A stretch of 8,571 nucleotides of DNA, from positions 1 through 8,571 of the forward strand of contig JACNJI010000135.1 in the NCBI GenBank assembly GCA_014382645.1, read 5' to 3'. Source of the DNA: Verrucomicrobiota bacterium (GTDB taxonomy: Bacteria; Verrucomicrobiota; Verrucomicrobiia; Opitutales; Seribacteraceae). Position 1 is the stretch's first letter. Each line of letters begins with the position of its first letter. This document shows, in pieces, positions 1 to 5,095 of this stretch. The translations under genes and the position numbers were made by a program. The notes under the pieces are model-generated. The model saw only the letters and a list, made by a program, of their open reading frames with translations, made no database searches and was not told the DNA's origin.

Positions 1-134
1 AAAGATTCCCCTTTGCAGATGTGGAGAAAAAGGTGGCCACCTCCACCTCCCTCATGCCGAAAGGGCGCGATCTTGCCATTACCGAGACCGACCTGACGGA
101 TTTGCTGGCGTTTTTCCGGGGGGGCGGGAAATAA
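1..134 (+). CDS. C-terminal fragment of probable PVC-type heme-binding (cytochrome c-like) protein
   Basis: Only the last 43 codons are in the window, read in the frame that ends at TAA 132-134. The fragment contains T-S-L-M-P-K-G followed by an acidic helix ending D-L-L-A-F-F. This resembles the end of the heme-binding domain common in Planctomycetes and Verrucomicrobia, where a 'SLMPxGL...L...DLLAFL' tail closes a cytochrome c-like fold that often follows a dehydrogenase or sugar-binding part. The CxxCH heme motif would lie upstream, outside the window, so heme binding cannot be confirmed. Such proteins are usually periplasmic electron-transfer proteins. The LRR gene starts 5 bp after the stop, so the two are probably co-transcribed. 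The frame is open throughout the visible part. The assignment rests on a short tail and could be wrong. Confidence 0.55.
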   Translation, partial: RFPFADVEKKVATSTSLMPKGRDLAITETDLTDLLAFFRGGGK

Positions 135-139
135 AAGGC

Positions 140-874
140 GTGCTTTTTTTTTTTGCGTTCTCCTTCGCCTGTTTCCCCTGTTCTTTTGTTTGGGCGGACG
201 AGAGGCAGGCAAAGCATCATGTGGAGGGGTGGGGTGGTAAGGCTTTCGTCAAGAAGGGCAAGGTGGTCGAGGTCGTCTTGAACGGAACGCAGGTCGAGGA
301 CGGGGACATGGCGACTTTGCTCATGTTTCCCCATCTGGTCGACCTTTCACTTGAGAACACGCGGGTTGGGGACTCGGGCATGGTTCATGCGGCAAAGCTT
401 CCCAAGCTTGAGTGGCTAAATCTTTATCGTACTTGGGTGGGTGACGAAGGCGCGAGGCGTTTGTCCGATTCGAAATCTTTGAAGATGATTCCGATCGGAG
501 AGACGAACTTGACGGACAAGGGACTCGTTCACCTTTCCCGCATGGAACAACTTACTTATTTGGGGTTGCGAGGAAACGATGTGACGGACAAGGGTGTCTT
601 GCCTCTTGGAAAACTGATCAAACTCGAAGGCTTGTATTTGGGCGAGACTCGGGTTACGGATGCGGGGGTTCTCATGTTGCTCGCGTTAAAAGGGCTGAAA
701 AAGCTCTGGCTACACGACTTGCCTATTACCGATGATTCTATAAAAGCTCTTTCCACAATGAAAAACCTCCAAGAACTTCATGTCTACGCTACGAAGATAT
801 CGTCGGAAGGCGCCAAAAGTCTGCAATCCGCTTTACCTACATGTCGAGTGTTTCACGAGTCGCTTACGAATTGA
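140..874 (+). CDS. Secreted leucine-rich-repeat protein (24-residue repeats)
   Basis: This is a 244-residue protein with an N-terminal hydrophobic segment (residues 2-19) ending V-W-A before D-E, a plausible signal peptidase I site. The n-region lacks the usual Lys or Arg. From residue 42 to 233 it is built of eight consecutive repeats of exactly 24 residues, of the form LxxLxLxxTxITDxGLxxLxxLxx; the first is degenerate. A short cap ending F-H-E-S-L-T-N follows. This LRR type is very common in Planctomycetes and Verrucomicrobia, often annotated as internalin-like, and normally mediates protein binding in the periplasm or at the surface. No catalytic domain is present. The GTG start at 140 is chosen because it is the only start that includes the signal peptide; AAGG at 135-138 is too close to act as a good ribosome site, so translational coupling to the upstream gene is likely. 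An 11-T tract lies directly after the start. The binding partner is unknown. Confidence 0.85.
   Translation: MLFFFAFSFACFPCSFVWADERQAKHHVEGWGGKAFVKKGKVVEVVLNGTQVEDGDMATLLMFPHLVDLSLENTRVGDSGMVHAAKLPKLEWLNLYRTWVGDEGARRLSDSKSLKMIPIGETNLTDKGLVHLSRMEQLTYLGLRGNDVTDKGVLPLGKLIKLEGLYLGETRVTDAGVLMLLALKGLKKLWLHDLPITDDSIKALSTMKNLQELHVYATKISSEGAKSLQSALPTCRVFHESLTN
144..154 (+). repeat. Poly-T tract of 11 bases inside the LRR signal-peptide coding region
   Basis: Eleven consecutive T begin one base after the GTG start codon and encode the Leu-Phe-Phe-Phe run of the signal peptide. A change of one base would put the whole LRR protein out of frame. The tract could be a slippage site or simply a hydrophobic-codon run; it is also a classic place for a sequencing error. 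Confidence 0.6.
263..838 (+). repeat. Eight tandem 24-residue LRR units (72 bp each)
   Basis: Units start at residues 42, 66, 90, 114, 138, 162, 186 and 210 with no insertions or deletions. Conserved positions are Leu at unit positions 1, 4 and 6, Thr near 9, a hydrophobic residue at 11 and Asp at 13. At DNA level the units are strongly diverged, so this is an old protein repeat rather than a recent tandem duplication. Confidence 0.8.
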
Positions 875-924
875 ATCTTCCGAGCTTACGACCAGGCTCT
901 CCCTTTATTACTATCTCGTAAACC

Positions 925-939
925 TTCTAATCATTATGA
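925..939. promoter_or_regulatory. Weak Fur-like box over the lactonase start codon
   Basis: The 15-mer TTCTAATCATTATGA matches 11 of 14 informative positions of the 7-1-7 Fur consensus TGATAATNATTATCA, with a perfect TAATCATTA core. It overlaps the proposed ATG at 936. A-T richness around start codons makes chance matches likely. It is listed because similar sequences occur at two neighbouring genes. Confidence 0.2.
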
Positions 940-2075
940 CCTTCAAAATCCTTATGAGTGCCGTTGTCTTATCTGTAGCTACTCATCTGACTGCCGTCGA
1001 AAATTCCGCTTGGGTATATTTGGGCGCCTATGCCCAGGGAGATGATCAGGGGATTACCTTGTGCAAGCTCGATCGTTCGAGCGGCAAACTCGAGAAGGTG
1101 AAGGTGTTCGGTAGTCATACGAATCCTGCCTTTCTCGAAATTCATCCCTCCCAAAAGTTTCTATATGCCGCCAACGAAATGGGAGAGTTCAAGGGGGAAC
1201 CAACTGGGGCGGTCACGGCTTTTTCCATAGATGCAAAGACCGGCGAGCTGTCCCAACTCAATCAAGTTTCATCCAAAGGCGCCGGGTCTTGCCACATTAC
1301 AATTGATGCCGAGGGGAAGACCTTATTCGTGGCGAACTACGGTGGTGGGAGCGTGGCTTCTTTCCGCATCGGCGAGGACGGAACCTTGAGCGAAGCAGTT
1401 TCCTTTTTTCAGCACGAAGGATCGAGCGTGGACGAGCGACGCCAAAAGAGACCGCACGCCCATTCCATAAATGTCGACCCCGCGAACAAACGGGCTTATT
1501 GCGCCGACCTCGGTCTCGACAAGGTACTCGTTTACAAGGTTAACAAGAAGGGGAAGCTGAAGCCGAATGATCCTCCCTTCGCCAAAACTCAACCTGGAGG
1601 CGGTCCCCGTCACCTGAATTTTCATCCATCCGGCAAGTTCGCCTACGTTAACCTCGAAATGACATCCAAGGTGACCGTCTTCACCCACGACGCGACAACG
1701 GGTGCCCTCAGCGAACTCCAAACCGTCTCCACCCTACCAAAGGATTTTACGGGTAACAACAGCACCGCCGAAATTCGCGTACACCCGATGGGCAAATTCG
1801 TTTACTGCTCAAATCGTGGTCACGACAGCATTGCCGTTTTCGCCATCGACGAAAAATCCGGCAAGCTCACTTTCATTGAGCACGAACCTTCCGGTGGCAA
1901 GACCCCTCGAAATTTCTGCATCGATCCTTCGGGCGCCTATCTTCTCGCCGCCAACCAGAGCACGAACAACGTGGCCGTTTTCCGCGTTGATGCGAAAACC
2001 GGTGCCCTTACTCCTACAGGAAGTTCGATCGAAAGCCCGAAGCCAGTTTGCGTTCGCTTCGTCGAGGCGAAGTAA
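936..2075 (+). CDS. Exported lactonase-family seven-bladed beta-propeller (6-phosphogluconolactonase/YkgB-like)
   Basis: This is a 379-residue protein of the lactonase (Pgl/YbhE, YkgB) propeller family. Family-typical segments are G-G-G-S-V-A-S-F (137-143), R-P-H-A-H-S (172-177), P-G-G-G-P-R-H (220-226), T-P-R-N-F (323-327) and repeated 'HPSGKFAY'/'DxKTGxL' blade motifs. Known members hydrolyse 6-phosphogluconolactone in the cytoplasm; others have unknown lactone or carbohydrate substrates. Here residues 1-20 (ending H-L-T-A) look like a signal peptide, so the protein probably acts in the periplasm and is unlikely to serve the pentose phosphate pathway. The open frame extends upstream to 780, but those codons overlap the LRR gene and do not resemble the family, so ATG 936 is chosen; ATG 954 is an alternative. 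There is no clear Shine-Dalgarno sequence. It lies 61 bp after the LRR gene and 74 bp before the TonB receptor. The family is clear; the substrate is not. Confidence 0.85.
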   Translation: MTFKILMSAVVLSVATHLTAVENSAWVYLGAYAQGDDQGITLCKLDRSSGKLEKVKVFGSHTNPAFLEIHPSQKFLYAANEMGEFKGEPTGAVTAFSIDAKTGELSQLNQVSSKGAGSCHITIDAEGKTLFVANYGGGSVASFRIGEDGTLSEAVSFFQHEGSSVDERRQKRPHAHSINVDPANKRAYCADLGLDKVLVYKVNKKGKLKPNDPPFAKTQPGGGPRHLNFHPSGKFAYVNLEMTSKVTVFTHDATTGALSELQTVSTLPKDFTGNNSTAEIRVHPMGKFVYCSNRGHDSIAVFAIDEKSGKLTFIEHEPSGGKTPRNFCIDPSGAYLLAANQSTNNVAVFRVDAKTGALTPTGSSIESPKPVCVRFVEAK

Positions 2076-2122
2076 CAACCCCCTCTTTTTTCTTTTTATG
2101 AAAGATGATTGCGGTTGTCTTT

Positions 2123-2138
2123 TGATAATTGATTCTCA
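2123..2138. promoter_or_regulatory. Fur-like operator upstream of the TonB-dependent receptor
   Basis: TGATAAT-TG-ATTCTCA matches 13 of 14 arm positions of the Fur consensus TGATAATNATTATCA, but with a 2-base instead of a 1-base centre. An overlapping second register (GATTCT-C-ATTAAG) continues to about 2142, as is common in multi-dimer Fur sites. The site ends about 11 bases before the ATG and abuts the ribosome-binding site, so a bound repressor could block transcription or its start. A Fur-family gene lies convergently downstream. Zur sites in some phyla look similar, so the metal is not settled. Confidence 0.5.
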
Positions 2139-2140
2139 TT

Positions 2141-2145
2141 AAGGA
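2141..2145 (+). promoter_or_regulatory. Ribosome binding site deciding the receptor start
   Basis: AAGGA lies 4 bases before ATG 2150. It favours this start over the in-frame TTG at 2129, which would put the Fur-like operator inside the coding sequence. It is the clearest Shine-Dalgarno sequence in the window. Confidence 0.6.
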
Positions 2146-2149
2146 ACTG

Positions 2150-3949
2150 ATGCATTTTCCAAAGATAATACTTGGTGGATTTATCGTCTTTTTAGTACCG
2201 TTTTCTTCCTTTTGTCAGGAAGATGCTACTTCGGGAGAACTTTCATCTATGGTCGTTGTGGAGACTCGGTCACCACAACGACTCTCACAAGCTTCGCCTT
2301 GGGTTACGATTATTTCGTCGGAGGACCTGATCGATCGTCAGATTTACTCTTTGGCAGATGCCCTGCGAACGATTCCTGGGTTAGCTGTTGTTCGTTCGGG
2401 ACAGGTAGGTGGTCAGACTTCCTTGTTTAGTCGTGGAGCCAAGAGCAATCACGTGACTTTTCTGCTCGACGGTCGCAAGCTGAACGGTGGCTTTTCGGGA
2501 CAGTACAATTTGGGGCATCTGGGAATGGATGGCTTTTCGGGCTTGGAGGTGTTACGTGGTTCCGCTTCTACTTTGTACGGGTCGGAGGGAGCCGGAGGAG
2601 CGGTGATGTTGCGCAGTGGACAACTCCCCGGAAAGGGTGTTGCTTCGAACATGGGTTTGAGCGGTGGGGCGTACGGTACTTTTCGCGGTGATTTGCGAAC
2701 CGCCTTTCGTGAGCAAGCATGGAGCGGAAACCTTGGGTTTTCGGGGACGACCACGGAAAACGACCGTCCCAACGCGGATTATAAGAATGTTTTCGGCTCA
2801 TTTAAACTTGCTCGAGCCTTACCGGATGGATGGTCGATCGATCTCGTGGGCATGGGGTATGACGCAGATATGGGTGTACCCGGCTCTCTTTCTTTCCCTT
2901 CTTCTTCCGATTCTCAGGAGAACGAACAGTTTCTTCTGTCTCCCGGTGTAAGTGGAGGAGGGGATAACTGGTCTATGCAGTTTATATATTCGCATTCTTC
3001 GGATGAAATTGTGAACGCAATCGGCCGCAATCGAGAAACGGATGTTTTGCATGGAGACCAAGTGGACGCGCTCTGGACTTGGGATGCGATGGATGCTTTG
3101 TCCCTAACAGTGGGCGGAAATTATTATGAGCAGCACTTTAACAGGGAGGGTGGCGCCGTCGACAATGGATTGAATAATTTGGCTGGTTTTGGCCTGCTGG
3201 CGTTTTCCTTTGCAGAGGGAAGCCAAGTCACCGCAGGACTTCGCCAAGAAGATTACTCGATCTACGGTGGGCAAACGACTGGCACCGTCTTTGCTCGGCA
3301 AGAGCTTGTCGATGGCGTTGCTTTGTTCGGTAGGTACTCCGAAAGTTTTGCTGTGCCGACGGGTAACGACTTGTGGGGGTGGGGAGGGAATGTTAACCTC
3401 ATGCCGGAAGAGATTAAGTCTTGGGAAGTTGGATTTCGCTTTGGCAAAGACGGGACTACTCGGGGAAGCGTATCTTGTTTTTCCTCAAAGTATGAGAACC
3501 TGATCGAGTATTGGGATCCCGATGGCGATTGGATTGGAATTATGAAAAATATAGATAAAGCGGAGACAGGTGGACTGGAGCTTTCGTTGGTCCGGACCTT
3601 GACGCAAGCATGGCAAGTTCGTTCGGGTTACACCTATCTGGATGCGAGGAAGAACGACGGTTCTCGGCTTGTTCGTCGCCCTCGGCATACCTTTTCGGTG
3701 GCTGTTGATTATCAGGGAGAAAAGGCAAATGGCGGATTTGAGTGGCTGTCGGTGTCCGATCGAGTTGATTTTGCTCTGGCGGAAGGGGAGGACTATGTCG
3801 TCGCCCGTTTGTATGGAAGCTATGAGCTTTCTTCTTCCTTGAGTATTTTCGGGCGAGTGGAGAATCTGTTCGACGAGGAATACGAAGAGGTGGACGGTTT
3901 CCCCGCTTTGGGCATCGGGGCGTTCGGCGGGTTGCGTTATTCGTTCTAA
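2150..3949 (+). CDS. TonB-dependent outer-membrane receptor (BtuB/CirA-like)
   Basis: This 599-residue receptor starts with a signal peptide (about residues 1-23). A putative TonB box (M-V-V-V-E-T-R, 34-40) and a plug domain of about 31-158 follow, with typical plug segments S-L-A-D-A-L-R-T-I-P-G-L (67-78), F-L-L-D-G-R (104-109), L-E-V-L-R-G (132-137) and L-Y-G-S-E-G-A-G-G-A-V (142-152). The rest is a 22-strand-type barrel ending N-L-F-D-E-E-Y-E-E-V and the terminal aromatic Y-S-F, as in BtuB. Length is close to BtuB (about 600). Such receptors import metal chelates, cobalamin or similar ligands, powered by TonB-ExbBD. No cobalamin riboswitch fits in the 74-bp upstream gap. A Fur-like operator sits there instead, so an iron or other metal-chelate substrate is more likely than vitamin B12. 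The receptor is convergent with a Fur-family gene, and the two stop codons overlap. The family call is firm; the ligand is inferred. Confidence 0.92.
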   Translation: MHFPKIILGGFIVFLVPFSSFCQEDATSGELSSMVVVETRSPQRLSQASPWVTIISSEDLIDRQIYSLADALRTIPGLAVVRSGQVGGQTSLFSRGAKSNHVTFLLDGRKLNGGFSGQYNLGHLGMDGFSGLEVLRGSASTLYGSEGAGGAVMLRSGQLPGKGVASNMGLSGGAYGTFRGDLRTAFREQAWSGNLGFSGTTTENDRPNADYKNVFGSFKLARALPDGWSIDLVGMGYDADMGVPGSLSFPSSSDSQENEQFLLSPGVSGGGDNWSMQFIYSHSSDEIVNAIGRNRETDVLHGDQVDALWTWDAMDALSLTVGGNYYEQHFNREGGAVDNGLNNLAGFGLLAFSFAEGSQVTAGLRQEDYSIYGGQTTGTVFARQELVDGVALFGRYSESFAVPTGNDLWGWGGNVNLMPEEIKSWEVGFRFGKDGTTRGSVSCFSSKYENLIEYWDPDGDWIGIMKNIDKAETGGLELSLVRTLTQAWQVRSGYTYLDARKNDGSRLVRRPRHTFSVAVDYQGEKANGGFEWLSVSDRVDFALAEGEDYVVARLYGSYELSSSLSIFGRVENLFDEEYEEVDGFPALGIGAFGGLRYSF

Positions 3950-4323
3950 CCCGAACACTTAGGGCAAAGCCCATACACGATGAACTCTCCTCCTGTCGCT
4001 ATGAATCCAGGAGGTAGGTCGAATACAGGCAATTCATCCGTTTGAGGGAGGTCTAGGGCAAAAAGCTTGTCGCAACCTCGACAGGTGAAGTGGGTCTTGT
4101 CTTGCCCGTCTACCCATTCGTAGCGTGTCGGTTGTCCGGGATAGTCGACGCCCACCACAACTGATTGTTCCGCGAGAGCCTTTACGTGTCGATAAGCGGT
4201 GGCCAGACCCAAGTTTGGTATTTCCTTCAAGGCGGCCGAGTGAACTTCAGCAGGAGTCAACGGTCTCTTGGCTTGGCGGATCGTTTCCAAAATGAGCGTC
4301 CCTTGACGTGTCCTGCGTCCCAT
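3946..4323 (-). CDS. Short Fur-family metalloregulator with reduced His sensing site
   Basis: This is a 125-residue protein of the Fur/Zur/PerR family. The N-terminal winged helix includes L-T-P-A-E-V-H (22-28) and the recognition-helix signature L-G-L-A-T-A-Y-R-H-V-K-A-L (38-50). The C-terminal domain has the two structural-zinc pairs C-R-G-C (81-84) and C-P-K-C (120-123). Unusually, of the HHxH cluster that normally precedes the first CxxC only His78 remains (D-K-T-H-F-T-C), and the usual histidine about eight residues before the second pair is Gly112, although Glu113 is adjacent. Metal sensing may therefore differ from classical Fur. The gene is second in an operon, 5 bp after def. It likely represses the adjacent TonB receptor and perhaps its own operon, judging by Fur-like boxes at both. 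Whether it senses iron, zinc or another metal cannot be told from the sequence. ATG 4323 gives the family's normal N-terminus. Confidence 0.85.
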   Translation of the reverse strand: MGRRTRQGTLILETIRQAKRPLTPAEVHSAALKEIPNLGLATAYRHVKALAEQSVVVGVDYPGQPTRYEWVDGQDKTHFTCRGCDKLFALDLPQTDELPVFDLPPGFIATGGEFIVYGLCPKCSG

Positions 4324-4328
4324 GGTCG

Positions 4329-4922
4329 TCAGCTTTCGCGAGGGGGCTTCGACTCCTGCATGCGGGCTTTTTTTGTGAGTCTTTTAAGCTCTTTTACGTC
4401 GGGTTTGATCTCGGCTAGAACTTCAGGTTCCATGCGGTCTATGAAGAGAATGCCTTCGAGATGGTCTGTCTCGTGTTGAATGCAACGGGAGAGGAGAGCA
4501 TCGCATTCGAGCGAATGTTCGGTACCTTGCAGATCTGCGTAGCGCACTCGCACTCGATCGGCTCTCACGACGTCGCCTCGGATATCGGGGAATGATAGGC
4601 ACCCTTCTTCGTAAACCATATCGTCACCGGGTAATTCCTCGATTTCAGGATTGGCCAAGGCGAGAGGCATGAGCAAGTCGGGATTTAGCGGTTTGCCGTC
4701 GAAGATGCAAGTCATCGGATGTTCCGGATTGTGAGGTATCTCCACTACGCAAAAGCGGAGCGCCTTACCCACTTGTTGTGCGGCTAGACCTATTCCTTCC
4801 GCTCCATGCATGGTATCGACCATGTCTTCCGCCAGTTTGGCGAGTTTCTCGTCAAAGACGGTTACGTCCCCTCCGGCCTGCCTAAGGATGGGTTCGTCGT
4901 ACTGTGTGATGCGAAGGATCAT
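4329..4922 (-). CDS. def: Peptide deformylase
   Basis: This 197-residue enzyme removes the formyl group from the N-terminal methionine of nascent proteins in the cytoplasm. All three family motifs are intact: G-I-G-L-A-A-Q-Q (43-50), E-G-C-L-S (106-110, metal ligand Cys108) and Q-H-E-T-D-H (149-154, metal ligands His150 and His154, catalytic Glu151). The start M-I-L-R-I-T-Q-Y-D-E-P-I-L-R is typical. There is an insertion around residues 64-87 (H-N-P-E-H-P-M...) compared with the short E. coli enzyme (169 aa), and a basic, charged C-terminal tail. It is the first gene of a two-gene operon with the Fur-family regulator. No clear Shine-Dalgarno sequence precedes the ATG. An inverted repeat and a weak Fur-like box lie directly upstream. 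The usual partner fmt is not adjacent. Deformylase itself needs Fe2+ or Zn2+ in its active site, which could explain pairing with a metalloregulator, but this is speculation. Confidence 0.95.
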   Translation of the reverse strand: MILRITQYDEPILRQAGGDVTVFDEKLAKLAEDMVDTMHGAEGIGLAAQQVGKALRFCVVEIPHNPEHPMTCIFDGKPLNPDLLMPLALANPEIEELPGDDMVYEEGCLSFPDIRGDVVRADRVRVRYADLQGTEHSLECDALLSRCIQHETDHLEGILFIDRMEPEVLAEIKPDVKELKRLTKKARMQESKPPRES

Positions 4923-4924
4923 TT

Positions 4925-4939
4925 TGTTAATGATTTTGA
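4925..4939. promoter_or_regulatory. Weak Fur-like box just upstream of def
   Basis: TGTTAATGATTTTGA matches 11 of 14 informative positions of the Fur consensus TGATAATNATTATCA. It ends 2 bases before the def ATG (read on the minus strand) and overlaps the left arm of the nearby inverted repeat. If real it would give autoregulation of the def-fur operon. The match is weak and the region AT-rich. Confidence 0.25.
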
Positions 4940-4973
4940 CCTTTGTTGTGCCTCAGGATTGCGCAAAGGTCAA
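4936..4973. repeat. 10-bp perfect inverted repeat in the divergent intergenic region
   Basis: TTGACCTTTG (4936-4945) and CAAAGGTCAA (4964-4973) are perfect inverted copies separated by 18 bases. They lie in the 173-bp gap between def (leftward) and the 764-residue membrane protein (rightward). The arms are centred about 28 bp apart, near three helical turns, which would suit a regulator with two half-sites. Alternatively a def leader RNA could form a stem here, 13 bases before the start codon. Each arm begins TTGACC, like a -35 element, but no matching -10 element is found at 17 bp. Nothing else recognisable was found in 4974-5095. Confidence 0.5.
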
Positions 4974-5095
4974 TTTGCTTAGTCGCTTCGAAACAGAGAG
5001 AAATCGACTTTCTTACGTAAATGTGCAGTGTTTTGTAAAATCCGTTTGCTTCTCGGGATGTTTACCTCAAGGTTGCAGCCCCGAGTTAACTTCTT

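Noticed and set aside
780..935. Longer N-terminus for the lactonase from ATG 780
   Set aside because: It would overlap the LRR gene, does not resemble the family, and would place the signal peptide internally. ATG 936 gives a clean signal peptide.
2109..2129. TTGCGG/GATAAT promoter pair before the receptor
   Set aside because: The spacing is 9 bases instead of about 17, and the GATAAT is better explained as part of the Fur-like site.
2076..2149. Cobalamin riboswitch expected before a BtuB-like receptor
   Set aside because: The gap is only 74 bp, far too short for the aptamer, and no B12-box-like sequence is visible.
3962..3972. GGGC-AAA-GCCC hairpin after the receptor stop codon as a terminator
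   Set aside because: The stem is only 4 bp, has no T-run, and lies inside the coding sequence of the Fur-family gene (codons for Gly-Leu-Cys).
3485..3974. Antisense open frames of 157 and 144 codons under the receptor
   Set aside because: They overlap a clear TonB receptor and the Fur-family gene, have composition expected of an antisense shadow, and show no family motif.
5013..5040. Sigma70-like promoter (TTACGT with GTAAAA) before the membrane protein
   Set aside because: Both hexamers are poor matches. The palindrome TTACGTAA is short and could be chance.
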